This document shows, in pieces, positions 44,283 to 53,960 of a stretch of DNA of 64,000 nucleotides. How positions within the stretch are numbered: the stretch's first letter is position 1; every line of letters begins with the position of its first letter. The stretch lies in contig JACIVX010000001.1 of NCBI GenBank assembly GCA_014361295.1, forward strand, positions 962,293-1,026,292. The letters are read 5' to 3'. The DNA is from Methanomassiliicoccales archaeon. GTDB taxonomy: Archaea; Thermoplasmatota; Thermoplasmata; Methanomassiliicoccales; JACIVX01. The position numbers and the translations under genes are program-made. A model generated the notes under the pieces. It did no database searches, was not told the DNA's origin, and worked only from the letters and a program-made list of their open reading frames with translations.

Positions 44283-44654
44283 ATGACGAGACGGGTGAAG
44301 ATGATCACGCCGCATGATGAATTTCTTATCGAATTGAACGATACGAATACAGCTGAAGCGATCTGGAACGCTCTTCCTTTCGATGCATATACGAACACGT
44401 GGGGCGAAGAGATCTACTTCGAAATTCCTGTAAAAATGAAATTAGAACGCGGCAAGAAGGTAATGGAAATCGGTGAGGTTGCATACTGGCCTGATGGAAA
44501 CGCGCTCTGCCTTTTCTATGGTCCGACACCCGTGAGCGGTGATGAGTCTCCAGTCGCGATCTCCCCTGTCACACCTGTTGGCAGAGTGTTAGGAGATCCA
44601 AGAAATCTGAAAAGAGTTGGTGATCGAATGAAGGTCACCCTCGACCGCGCCTAA
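44283..44654 (+). CDS. Cyclophilin-like fold protein
   Basis: A 123-residue protein with DTNTAEAIWNALPFDAYTNTWGEEIYFEIP and EVAYWPDGNALCLFYGPTP. This matches a small family of cyclophilin-fold proteins found in archaea and thermophilic bacteria (TM1367-like). Prolyl isomerase activity is not established for this group. ATG at 44283 behind TTGGTGATAG. It stands alone between ilvC and tldE. Confidence 0.72.
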   Translation: MTRRVKMITPHDEFLIELNDTNTAEAIWNALPFDAYTNTWGEEIYFEIPVKMKLERGKKVMEIGEVAYWPDGNALCLFYGPTPVSGDESPVAISPVTPVGRVLGDPRNLKRVGDRMKVTLDRA

Positions 44655-44679
44655 TTATATGAAACGATCTATCGGGCAT

Positions 44680-46044
44680 CTAATTCCCGCCGATAAGTTC
44701 CAGAGATTCAATACTCACTGTTGGTACGATACATGATCTGACCACGGTTGCATCGTTGGCGATATCCTTCACTTTCATCAGCGCTTCAAACATGTTACCG
44801 ACAAGAAGCGCGTGATTGATCGTCTGGATGATCTCCCCCTTCTTAATGACCGATGCGCATCTCACTTCCATTGCAAATGCCCCATTGATTGGATTAACCT
44901 CCGGTGCAGCGACCCGTTCGATTAATATGCCATCATCGATTGAAGAAATAAGAGATTCTCTACTCTTCTTCCCTGGCATCAAAACAAGGTTGATAGGACT
45001 GATCGACACAGGCGTTCTGTAAATGCCATGAGCATCTATAGAATTCCTTCTCATTCCATTACCGGAAGATTTCACACCTTCGAGTGTTGCAGTATAACAA
45101 TCGTAAATGAATTGCCTGAGAATCCCTTTTTCAACGATCGTTTTTCTTGCTGTTGGTGTGCCTTCATCATCAAATGATGCCGAAAGAATTCCTCTCTCGT
45201 CACCAGGATCATCAACAATTGTGACCAATGATGACGCCACTGTCTCGCCAATCTTGTTTGCCCATGCGCTTCTTTTCCTGTGAACATTCTCACCGTCAAT
45301 CGCATGACCGACGGATGTCAGGAGCATTTCTGCGAAATTGGCGGGGGTCAACACTGTTTCACCGACGCGCCGGCCCTTAAAAGGCACCGCCTGGGCAGAT
45401 GCCTTCGCTCCTTCTTTGAGGGATTTTCCAATCGCGAAAGGATCGACATCGCTCAGGTGAGTTGAATAAAATTCTTCGATGCCCTCTCCTGGCGTATCGC
45501 CATTTGCCTTAGCGGTAAATCTTAGATAAAGCATCGTGCTCCTATGAGAAGCGTCGACACCATTTGAGTTTACAATCCTCAGTTCGATTGTCGAGACCCT
45601 TAGTAGGCCAAGTGGCACGTCGACCTTTCCCTTCTCAGTACAGTAATTCACAATGGAACTTGCGATCTCTGCCAGTTCCCCAGTCGTTGCCGATTCAATT
45701 CGTCCGTCGAAAACCTTCGGAGCAAAAGTAATCTGCCCACCAGTAGAAAATTGTTCGAAATTTCTATCTTCAGGAGAGACCGTCGCTAGGTCACTAGCGA
45801 GACGGACGCACCTCTCCGCATCTTTGATTCCATCGCATGTTGCCGAGGACTGACCTATCCTCTTTCCTTTTGCAATCCTGACAGCAATGCCCCGATCGAA
45901 CTTCTCCTCCACACTCTTTATCGATCCGTCGTCAACGTAGACACTCAGCGTTTTTGTTTCTGTTCCGAATACCTCGAACTGATCAACCCCAATATCGCTC
46001 CTCGCTGTTCTGCTCGCAGTTCCAATGATCTTATCGAGACTCAA
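44680..46044 (-). CDS. tldE: TldE (PmbA) subunit of the TldD/TldE protease
   Basis: The non-catalytic partner of the TldD/E metalloprotease, which degrades unfolded peptides and matures some modified peptides. The 454-residue protein has SVYVDDGSIKSVEEKFDRGI in the N-terminal domain and GNGMRRNSIDAHGIYRTPVS and EVNPINGAFAMEV in the beta-rich C-terminal domain. No HExxxH motif is present, as expected for TldE. Its TTG start follows the tldD stop without a gap. Confidence 0.9.
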   Translation of the reverse strand: MSLDKIIGTASRTARSDIGVDQFEVFGTETKTLSVYVDDGSIKSVEEKFDRGIAVRIAKGKRIGQSSATCDGIKDAERCVRLASDLATVSPEDRNFEQFSTGGQITFAPKVFDGRIESATTGELAEIASSIVNYCTEKGKVDVPLGLLRVSTIELRIVNSNGVDASHRSTMLYLRFTAKANGDTPGEGIEEFYSTHLSDVDPFAIGKSLKEGAKASAQAVPFKGRRVGETVLTPANFAEMLLTSVGHAIDGENVHRKRSAWANKIGETVASSLVTIVDDPGDERGILSASFDDEGTPTARKTIVEKGILRQFIYDCYTATLEGVKSSGNGMRRNSIDAHGIYRTPVSISPINLVLMPGKKSRESLISSIDDGILIERVAAPEVNPINGAFAMEVRCASVIKKGEIIQTINHALLVGNMFEALMKVKDIANDATVVRSCIVPTVSIESLELIGGN

Positions 46045-47421
46045 TCAACCGCCCCCAACGATAAGTCTGGATCTACAATAAGGTCCACCCGACGATACGG
46101 GCACAAAATCCTCCGTTCCTTTGCCGCACGTACCGCCGTCCAGCTGGACCTTCTTGCCAACAGCATCGGTCGTCTTGAGTATCTGTAAGGCGTTTCCAGT
46201 CAAGGTAAACGATCTCAGCAAGTCGCGGATTTCGCCCTTCTCAATGAGATACCCGCGGAGTGTTTTTGCCTCGAAACCTCCTCCGACGGGATCTTCCATG
46301 CCGCTGATCATTTTCTCCGCAAGCACACCATAATCAATGTCCTCGATCATTTCCTCAAGGGTCCAGTCACCGCTTTCAATATAAGTATTCGTCATTCGAA
46401 CCCAGATGCGCCTGCTGAAATCTTGAGCTCGCCCATTGCCCGTCGGTTTCACACCCATTTGAGCCGCGGTTTCAAGATTGTGCATGTATCCTTGATAAAT
46501 CCCCTTGTCAATGATCAGTGTCCTGGAACTCGGCACGCCCTCATCGTCCACGGGTATCGATCCATAGGCGCCCCTGATCGTCCCATCATCTACCAATGTG
46601 ACAGCCTCACTCGCGACTCTTTCCCCAACAGCCTTCGTCAGGAAAGATCTCTTTTTGACGATCTCATCGGCTTCCGCCGCGTGACCGATAACTTCGTGTG
46701 CGAGAAGGCCAGTTATCTGAGGATCAGAAATGCATATTAAATACCCTGATGGTGGCTTTTTCGCGCCGAGCATTCTAACGGCTTCTTCACCACACTTTCT
46801 TCCGATCGCTTCGAGATCGCTGTCCCTCGCGATTTCAAAACCTCCCGTTCCATCGACGCTCTCGTAATAGACCTCCTGGCGACCGCCCTCTGAGGCGATA
46901 GAGTAAGCGATGAGACGGACTCTGACCTCTTCCCATTTGACCTGAACACCAAAAGAATTCATCAAGAGATTCGTTCTCACTTCGTCTTTATAATTTGCGT
47001 TCGTATTCACAACGCGTTTTTCAACCCGTTGAGAAGATTCGAGCTCTCTCACCACTTTAATTTTTTCATCGATCGGCACATCGACAGGATGCACCTTGAG
47101 ATCCGCCCTGATCTTCCTTTCAAAAGATGGCATTTCCGTGATCTTAGGACCTGCTAAACGACCTAATTTTGCATTCCTCACCGCATCGATACATGAAGTA
47201 ATGGCAGAGGGTCTGTCGAGAGCGACGGTAGAGGCGTAGCCCCATGAGCCTCCGATCCTCGCCCTGAAACACAATCCTCCAATCCTTTCCTCATTTAGCG
47301 CCCTGATTCCTCCGTCAACAATCCTGATCTGACACGAATGCACAGTCTGAAATCGCGCATCGCAAAACTCCGCACCTTCCTTCAGCATACGATCAACAGT
47401 CTCGCTCAGAATGTCCTCCAT
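46045..47421 (-). CDS. tldD: TldD zinc metalloprotease subunit
   Basis: The catalytic subunit of the TldD/E complex. The 458-residue protein carries HEVIGHAAEADEI (HExxxH) near residue 242; a cysteine late in the sequence supplies a further zinc ligand. GAYGSIPVDDEGVPSSRT and PVGGGFEAKTLRGYLIEKGE are typical. ATG 47421 follows the stop of the M24 peptidase with only TGA between, so these genes are translated together. Confidence 0.93.
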   Translation of the reverse strand: MEDILSETVDRMLKEGAEFCDARFQTVHSCQIRIVDGGIRALNEERIGGLCFRARIGGSWGYASTVALDRPSAITSCIDAVRNAKLGRLAGPKITEMPSFERKIRADLKVHPVDVPIDEKIKVVRELESSQRVEKRVVNTNANYKDEVRTNLLMNSFGVQVKWEEVRVRLIAYSIASEGGRQEVYYESVDGTGGFEIARDSDLEAIGRKCGEEAVRMLGAKKPPSGYLICISDPQITGLLAHEVIGHAAEADEIVKKRSFLTKAVGERVASEAVTLVDDGTIRGAYGSIPVDDEGVPSSRTLIIDKGIYQGYMHNLETAAQMGVKPTGNGRAQDFSRRIWVRMTNTYIESGDWTLEEMIEDIDYGVLAEKMISGMEDPVGGGFEAKTLRGYLIEKGEIRDLLRSFTLTGNALQILKTTDAVGKKVQLDGGTCGKGTEDFVPVSSGGPYCRSRLIVGGG

Positions 47422-48510
47422 TCAGATCACCATCAGTTCCTTGGGAGCGGTTGTTAACAATTCGCATCCACTCGCCGTAATGCGCACATCGTCTTCAATC
47501 CTGATTCCTCCAATGCCTGGAACATATATACCTGGCTCGACCGTAAGGATCATATTCTCTTCCAGAGCAAAACCGTCTTCGGCTGCGATTCTCCCTCCGT
47601 CATGAACGGAGAGACCTATCGCATGGCCAATCGAATGAATGAATCGCCCTTTAAATCGAGTCGCGTCGATGATGTTTCTAGCACAGGCGTCGATGTCCTT
47701 TGCCTTCACCCCAGCACGCATCATCCTGATCGCAGCCTTTTGGGCCTCGAGCACGATTGAATACATTTCCTCAAGATCTGACTGTGGCTTGCCAAAAAAG
47801 AAAGTGCGAGTGATGTCGGAGCAATACCGCCGATACTTTGCACCAAAATCAAACAGCGCACAATCGCCTTTTGATAACTTCTTGTTCGTTGGCACATGAT
47901 GTGGCTCAGCCGAATTTGCTCCAAAGGAAGCATTTGGATCGAATGATGGAGAAGTTGCCCCTTTTTTCTGCATCCGATATGCGATCTCAGCCGCAGCTTC
48001 GTATTCAGTCATTCCTGCCGTCAAAAAATCTGGGATCTCTTCTGCAACATCCGAAACGATCTTGCACGCTTCCCTGATTCGGGCAATCTCATCATCATCT
48101 TTCACCAACCGTGCCCTCTCAAGCGCTTTCCAAACATCAACTTCTTCAATCTCTGGCACAGCTTTCTTGATTTCGCGAAGGCTCCTCAATGTGATCGCTG
48201 CACCGTTGAGTCCCAGGCGCTTGACGCCCTTGAGAGACTCCCTCAGCATCCGTTCCCTGTCCGCCGCTTTATCGAATACTTTAACGCTATCGAAACCTGA
48301 TCTCGCACTGGTCTCTTCTAGCTTCGATGAAAAGAGATCCAAACCGCCATCGGGCCATAATATTACAAAACAACCTTCAAAGAGTCCTGATTCAAGACCT
48401 GTCACGTAAAAAAATGACTGATCAATATTTGGTTCAGCGTCATTAATGAGCAGAATCGCGTCAACTTCTTCAACAAGATTCGCAAAAACGCGCTTCACTC
48501 TTCCATTCAT
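47422..48510 (-). CDS. M24-family Xaa-Pro aminopeptidase
   Basis: A 362-residue metallopeptidase removing N-terminal residues before proline. The five metal ligands of the pita-bread fold are in ALFDFGAKYRRYCSDITRTF (two aspartates), SIGHAIGLSVHDGG (histidine), TVEPGIYVPG and IRIEDDV. The N-terminal 130 residues form the creatinase-like domain. I chose ATG 48510, since the 35 codons upstream lack family similarity and overlap the nadX end. The gene is followed directly by tldD and tldE: a peptide-degradation operon. Confidence 0.9.
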   Translation of the reverse strand: MNGRVKRVFANLVEEVDAILLINDAEPNIDQSFFYVTGLESGLFEGCFVILWPDGGLDLFSSKLEETSARSGFDSVKVFDKAADRERMLRESLKGVKRLGLNGAAITLRSLREIKKAVPEIEEVDVWKALERARLVKDDDEIARIREACKIVSDVAEEIPDFLTAGMTEYEAAAEIAYRMQKKGATSPSFDPNASFGANSAEPHHVPTNKKLSKGDCALFDFGAKYRRYCSDITRTFFFGKPQSDLEEMYSIVLEAQKAAIRMMRAGVKAKDIDACARNIIDATRFKGRFIHSIGHAIGLSVHDGGRIAAEDGFALEENMILTVEPGIYVPGIGGIRIEDDVRITASGCELLTTAPKELMVI

Positions 48511-48607
48511 GAAATCACTTGGAGATGAGAAGTCGCACAATCGCTTATAACTGTTCCGACGAATCGACTTTTTGATCCGACTGGAGTGCAAAAAATACAA
48601 TGTTGTC

Positions 48608-49426
48608 TCATACACCGATCCAAACGTTATTGATGATTCGTTTTAGAGCTGCGATCGCAGAGAGCGCGGCAAGATAACTTGTTGACGGATTTCGCGGAAA
48701 GGGCACGTTGCTTGTCGTCGAGGTGATTTCACCAAATGGTCCCTTCACAATCAAAGTGTGCGTATTCCTTTCTCCGTTTGGATCGCACACGATTTTCACC
48801 TTGGTTCTGTCAAATCCTATACCCAAGAGGCTCAGCGTCGCAGCGACGTTCATATTCCTCGGAAAAATTCGAGCGGCGTCGCGCGCAGAACCCTCAAAAA
48901 CGACCGTTGGTTCCTTGATTTTGTCGATGTCGATTCCTTTCTTTTTGAAGTATTCGATTGAGCGGAGACTCTTGGCCCCCTTTGTGGTTATCAAAGTTAC
49001 TTCGTCGATTTGACCAGCGGAAGCTGACCGCAGACCATCAGTACCCGTTATCGCCCCTGAAGGAACGAAAAGACGGCAACCCTTCTCCTTCGAAAGTTTG
49101 AAGCATTTTTCTCTAAAATCATCGTCTGCAAAAGCGCCAACGCTCATCATCATCACGTCGACACCTTTCTCAAGAAAAAAGGGGACGAAATGTCTTGCTG
49201 CCTCCTGGCTAGCTGCTTCAACAACTAAATCGATATCATTGACAATACCAGAAAGACTCTCGTCGCTGTTGTCGACATATTTGACTTTATGTAATTTTTC
49301 GACTAAATGGGCGGCGCAGACCTTACTCTTGTCCGTGATGTAGATTACATCGACCTCAGGCATCTCGTCGACGGCTTTCGCCAACGTAGTTCCAATCGAT
49401 CCACACCCGATGATGAGGAGCCGCAT
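48608..49426 (-). CDS. nadX: L-aspartate dehydrogenase
   Basis: Oxidises aspartate to iminoaspartate, the first step of NAD synthesis in organisms lacking aspartate oxidase. The 272-residue protein starts MRLLIIGCGSIGTTLAKAV. DLVVEAASQEAARHF and FVPSGAITGTDGLRSA follow. The catalytic histidine region is replaced in part: near the end, THTLIVKGPFGEITSTTSNV is the conserved C-terminal stretch. ATG at 49426; a TTG at 49441 is possible. No nadA or nadC lies near. Confidence 0.88.
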   Translation of the reverse strand: MRLLIIGCGSIGTTLAKAVDEMPEVDVIYITDKSKVCAAHLVEKLHKVKYVDNSDESLSGIVNDIDLVVEAASQEAARHFVPFFLEKGVDVMMMSVGAFADDDFREKCFKLSKEKGCRLFVPSGAITGTDGLRSASAGQIDEVTLITTKGAKSLRSIEYFKKKGIDIDKIKEPTVVFEGSARDAARIFPRNMNVAATLSLLGIGFDRTKVKIVCDPNGERNTHTLIVKGPFGEITSTTSNVPFPRNPSTSYLAALSAIAALKRIINNVWIGV

Positions 49427-49639
49427 GCGATTCCTTACCAATACGCAGCTCCGATATAATCTTATTGCAGAACGTAAGCGGGCGAGAACAGAATTTTTCG
49501 GATATTCGAAGAAAATTACCGAATTTTGATTCTATTGCGATGATGACTTTGGCGACTCGCTGTCATTCGATCAGTGACTGATTATTGCGAAAGCGAAAAG
49601 GATGACTCCTACCTACTAAGACAAGTTAGCACGTCATCT

Positions 49640-52018
49640 CTACAATCGGTATTCTTTGATCCTGTCGGCCATCTCCGAAAGTCGCTTCTGCACGAGATCG
49701 TTGATCGAGCCTTTTTCGAAACTTCCATCTGGCATTCTTTGACCGGCCTTAACACCCGTCAGGATTTCCATGCCCTCATCGATTGTGTTGACAGGATAAA
49801 TGTGGAACTTACCTTCCTTCACAGCTTCGACAACCTCTTCCTTTAGCATGAGATTCTGAACGTTGCTTTCGGGAATCACAACACCCTGCTTCCCCGTGAA
49901 ACCTTTGAACTTACAGACTTCAAAAAATCCCTCAATTTTCTCATTGACGCCGCCAATGGCCTGCACCTCCCCTTTCTGGTTGACTGAACCCGTTACAGCA
50001 AGGTACTGTTTGATTGGCTTTTCCGAAAGAGCGGAAAGAATTGCGTAAAGCTCCGTGCTTGATGCGCTGTCACCATCGACACCACTGTAGCTCTGTTCAA
50101 AAACAATCTTTGCGGTGAGACTCAGAGGTTTCTCACGCGCGTATCTGTCATTGAGATAACCGCCGAGTATCATCACGCCTTTCGTGTGCGTTGGCCCGCC
50201 CATCTGCGATTCTCTTTCAATGTCGATGATCCCTTCACGACCAACACCGATACTCGCAGTGATCTTGCTTGGTTTTCCAAATGTGTAATCTCCAACAGAC
50301 ATTACCGCGAGACCATTCACCTGGCCGACCCTTTCGCCATCGGTATCGATCAGGAGGAGACCTTTCATAATGGCCTCCTGTATCTTTTCCTGGACCATAT
50401 TTGAACGGTAAACTCTTTCCTCGAGGGCTCTGTCAACATGTTTCTTACTGATCAGTTTTGCGCCATCCTGGCGTGCGTAGTAGTTCGCCTCTCTAATCAC
50501 GTCTGATATTTCAGAAAATCGCGTCGATAATTTATTCTGATCGTCTGCGAGTCTCGATCCGTATTCAACGGCGGCCGCAAGTCCACTCGGATCGAGATGC
50601 AAGAGGTGTTCTTTTTCGCAGAGAGTGCATATGAATGACGCATACTTCTTGATATTCTCGTCATTTCTCTCCATTGTCGTATCGAAATCCGCCTTAACCT
50701 TGAAAAGTTCCCGGAAATCTTTGTCCAAAGAATAGAGCAAATCGTAAAACATCGGATTGCCTATGAGAATGACCTTCGTCTTAAAGGGGATTGGCCCGGG
50801 CCTAAGGGTTTTCGTGACCACATAGCCGAATTTCACAGCAGGCTCCTCAATTTCGAGAACTTCATTAGCCAAGGCCTGTTTAAGGCTCTCCCAGATAAGA
50901 GCGTCCCTCAGAAGTTCCTCAACCGGCAGTACAAGAAATCCGCCATTCGCCCTGTGCGCAGCACCGCCGCGGATCATCGTGAAATCAGTAACAAGCGCGC
51001 CAAATCTGGCTTCCTTTTCGGTGACGCCGAACAAACGGCTGTATGAGGGATTAAGCTCGATCACTACGGGTGCACCCTGAAGATTTGAATTGTCGACAAC
51101 GAGATTGACGGCGTAATTCTTTATCGGATCGACTGGTGGTGTGAGAAAAGGAATCTGAGCTTCTTTCTGTTGACCCTGTAGAATGATTGGGAGATTTTCG
51201 ATGATGTTTTCCTGCACTTCCTTCAAGAATTCAAGCACATCTTTCGAGTCACCAAATTCTTCGCGAAGTGATGCAAGAAAAGGCTCCATAGCAAAATTCG
51301 CTACTTGCTTGTTCAAATCGCTAACAATCTCCTCTGCTCGTCTCTCCAGATCTCTAAGCGACCTGAAGACGCTGAAAATTCTGTTTTGAACTACCTCCCT
51401 CTTCTTCTGTATTCGCTGTTGCAGCGCAGGAGGTAAGTGAAGAAACTCTTCATCGGTGATCGGCCTTCCGTCGATCACGGGTATCAATATCAGTCCAATC
51501 TGAGACTGCTGTATTGCGAATCCGCCCTCTTCCGCGATTTTGTCGACTGTTTTGCTCAGCTCACTTCTCTCTTCCTCGATCGATCTGAGCATGGCTGTCC
51601 GCTTGTTGATATAATCGTCGCTCTCGAACGCTGATTTGAGGGCGCCTGTGATACCAGCAACGAATTTTTCCATTTCCTTTTTGAATCTGCTCCCTTTACC
51701 AGGGGGGAGTCCAATCGCTTTTGGCCTTGTTGGATCTTTGAAATTGTTGACGTAACACCAATCATTCGGAACAGGTCTCGATTTCGCGAGCTCCCTGACG
51801 AAATCGACGATTGCAGTGCGCCTACCCGTTCCGGGGATTCCAGAAACATAAATGTTGAACCCTCTGTCCTCGATGTTAAGTCCGAATTGAAGCGCCTTTA
51901 CTGCTCGATCCTGACCAATGATTCCAACAAGAGGGGTGAGATCGGCTGAAGATTCGCATTCAAAAACTATTTCTGGACAGATATTCCTACATTGATCAAA
52001 AGATAATTCACCCGTCAT
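49640..52018 (-). CDS. Lon-like ATP-dependent protease (soluble, COG1067-like)
   Basis: A 792-residue protease. An AAA+ N-terminal half has the P-loop GIPGTGRRT (Arg in place of the usual Lys) near residue 60 and long coiled-coil insertions (residues about 130-270). The Lon proteolytic domain at the C-terminus has the catalytic serine in GDSASSTELYAILS and the lysine in IGGVNEKIEGFFEV. No membrane helices are seen, unlike typical archaeal LonB. It probably degrades damaged or regulatory proteins in the cytoplasm. ATG at 52018. Confidence 0.9.
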   Translation of the reverse strand: MTGELSFDQCRNICPEIVFECESSADLTPLVGIIGQDRAVKALQFGLNIEDRGFNIYVSGIPGTGRRTAIVDFVRELAKSRPVPNDWCYVNNFKDPTRPKAIGLPPGKGSRFKKEMEKFVAGITGALKSAFESDDYINKRTAMLRSIEEERSELSKTVDKIAEEGGFAIQQSQIGLILIPVIDGRPITDEEFLHLPPALQQRIQKKREVVQNRIFSVFRSLRDLERRAEEIVSDLNKQVANFAMEPFLASLREEFGDSKDVLEFLKEVQENIIENLPIILQGQQKEAQIPFLTPPVDPIKNYAVNLVVDNSNLQGAPVVIELNPSYSRLFGVTEKEARFGALVTDFTMIRGGAAHRANGGFLVLPVEELLRDALIWESLKQALANEVLEIEEPAVKFGYVVTKTLRPGPIPFKTKVILIGNPMFYDLLYSLDKDFRELFKVKADFDTTMERNDENIKKYASFICTLCEKEHLLHLDPSGLAAAVEYGSRLADDQNKLSTRFSEISDVIREANYYARQDGAKLISKKHVDRALEERVYRSNMVQEKIQEAIMKGLLLIDTDGERVGQVNGLAVMSVGDYTFGKPSKITASIGVGREGIIDIERESQMGGPTHTKGVMILGGYLNDRYAREKPLSLTAKIVFEQSYSGVDGDSASSTELYAILSALSEKPIKQYLAVTGSVNQKGEVQAIGGVNEKIEGFFEVCKFKGFTGKQGVVIPESNVQNLMLKEEVVEAVKEGKFHIYPVNTIDEGMEILTGVKAGQRMPDGSFEKGSINDLVQKRLSEMADRIKEYRL

Positions 52019-52236
52019 TGTATCAAGCGTCCATCAATAAACTTCATGAATCATTGGAGGTCCATATACTAAAGAATTACTGTCATCAGATTGATAACGA
52101 AAAGAGTTGAAATTGCGCCTTAGTTTAACGATTAATATAAAATTAATACGAAATGCTATTAAATTTGTCCCCGTTATTGATCATTTCGTATGAATGACGT
52201 CAAATCCGTTAATCCATCCCGCAAAACCAGGGTAAG

Positions 52237-52248
52237 GTTTATTTAATA
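52237..52248 (+). promoter_or_regulatory. TATA-like promoter of ppcA
   Basis: GTTTATTTAATA lies 22-33 bases before the ppcA ATG. GGGGAAAGGG immediately precedes the ATG as a ribosome binding site. Transcription probably starts very near the initiation codon. Confidence 0.5.
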
Positions 52249-52269
52249 CGCCATGGTAGGGGAAAGGGA

Positions 52270-53742
52270 ATGCAAACAGGTACGAAGATTCCGAGATGTA
52301 TGAGCACTCAACATCCAGACAACGTCAACGTCCCATTTTTCGCCGAAAGCGCCGAATTGGGAGGAGAGGACGAGATCCAAGAAGCCTACTACGTTTTCTC
52401 ACATCTCGGATGCGACGAACAGATGTGGGATTGTGAAGGAAAGGAAGTCGACAATTTTGTCGTGAAAAAATTGTTGACGAAATATGATCTTTATTTCAAG
52501 GACCACAGAATTGGAAGAGATGTTTTCATCACGCCGCGGGTGCCGAATCCGACTGTGGAAAAAGAAGAAGCAAAGATACTTCTGGAGACGCTAGAAAGCA
52601 TTCCCCGATCGTTCGATACGGCAAAACTTTTTTATGGTGACGATATCCCGCCAATTTTTGAAGTCATTTTGCCGATGACGGCATCTGCAAAATGCTTGGA
52701 CAGAGTTTATCGCTACTATAGGGATTTTGTTGTTGGAAAACAGGTGAAGGCGTTCAGAAAGGGCGATATCACGATTGCCGAATGGATTGGAAGATTCGAA
52801 CCGGAACGGATCAACGTTATTCCTCTCTTTGAAGAACTTGATCACATGCTAAATGCACACAAAATCACACGCGAATACCTCGAAGATAAGGAAATTTTCC
52901 ACCAGAGGGTTTTTCTTGCAAGGTCAGACCCAGCGATGAACTATGGATTTATCAGTGCGGTGCTCATCAACAAAATAGCGCTTTTCAGATTGCAACGGCT
53001 TGAGGAAGAGAGCACGGTTCGCTTATACCCAATCATCGGCATTGGTTCCGTTCCTTTCAGGGGAGGATTCAGACCTGAAACGGTGGAGAGGGTAATGGAT
53101 GAATATCCATCCGTGCAGACATTCACAGTGCAGTCATCATTCAAATACGACAATCCCCCTGAGAAGGTTAGGAATGCGATTGAAAAAATCAAAGAGAGAA
53201 AACCCAGCAAGGCTCACGAAATTGACGAAAAGAGATGCCTTGAAATCGTCGAGAAATACTCAAAAGAATATAGGAATCAGGTCACACAGCTAGCGATGTT
53301 GATCAACGAAATGGCAAAATTCGTGCCGAGTAGAAGAAAAAGGAAACTGCACATTGGATTATTCGGTTATTCTCGCAGCATCGAAGGGGTGAAACTTCCG
53401 AGAGCGATCACATTTACCTCAGCGCTTTATTCGATAGGACTGCCTCCAGAAGTGCTCGGTCTCAACGCTCTTGACGACAGAGACTTGGAATTCCTCCGAG
53501 ATGTTTTCGTTCATTTTGATGATAGCATGAAAGATGCTTTGCGTTATCTCAATCCTGATTCGCTGGGTCTCGTACACGCGGATTTGAAGAAGGCTATCGC
53601 GAGACTTGATCTTGACTACGAAATTGATGAAACCCATCGAAAACTCACATGCGAAATGGTTGATATTTTAAGACATAGATCAGGAAAAGATATGAGCGAG
53701 ATCCTAGTACGCGCTGCTCATCTTCGCGGATTTCTCGGTTGA
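52270..53742 (+). CDS. ppcA: Phosphoenolpyruvate carboxylase, archaeal type
   Basis: Makes oxaloacetate from PEP and bicarbonate, feeding the aspartate used by the lysine, threonine and NAD pathways. The 490-residue protein is half the bacterial length, as in the archaeal class. It has PRCMSTQHPDNVNVPFF at the start, GCDEQMWDCEGKEVD, and IGIGSVPFRGGF. The conserved C-terminal segment FGYSRSIEGVKLPRAITF is present. ATG at 52270. Confidence 0.95.
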   Translation: MQTGTKIPRCMSTQHPDNVNVPFFAESAELGGEDEIQEAYYVFSHLGCDEQMWDCEGKEVDNFVVKKLLTKYDLYFKDHRIGRDVFITPRVPNPTVEKEEAKILLETLESIPRSFDTAKLFYGDDIPPIFEVILPMTASAKCLDRVYRYYRDFVVGKQVKAFRKGDITIAEWIGRFEPERINVIPLFEELDHMLNAHKITREYLEDKEIFHQRVFLARSDPAMNYGFISAVLINKIALFRLQRLEEESTVRLYPIIGIGSVPFRGGFRPETVERVMDEYPSVQTFTVQSSFKYDNPPEKVRNAIEKIKERKPSKAHEIDEKRCLEIVEKYSKEYRNQVTQLAMLINEMAKFVPSRRKRKLHIGLFGYSRSIEGVKLPRAITFTSALYSIGLPPEVLGLNALDDRDLEFLRDVFVHFDDSMKDALRYLNPDSLGLVHADLKKAIARLDLDYEIDETHRKLTCEMVDILRHRSGKDMSEILVRAAHLRGFLG

Positions 53743-53960
53743 ATGGTCTTCCGAACCAAAAAAACGAGACGATAAGAATCCATCAAAATAATCTCAATTC
53801 CAGAGACCTCCGCTTGAAAAATATCGATGATCACGCTGGTTGAATCCCGGACAATTTTTGATCGACTGCTATAAATAATAAGGGAAATTTGCACACACGT
53901 TCTTCACGATATCGATGGCCAAGGTCATCGTGATGACCCCGCAAGATTGAGGAGATACCA
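53743..53960. promoter_or_regulatory. Remnant promoter region of the heliorhodopsin pseudogene
   Basis: A good TATA-like element (CTATAAATAATAA, 53869-53881) is followed 34 bases later by ATG 53915. That reading closes after 11 codons (TGA 53948-53950). The first heliorhodopsin-like residues appear from about 53970. The spacing suggests this was the pseudogene's promoter. Confidence 0.45.
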
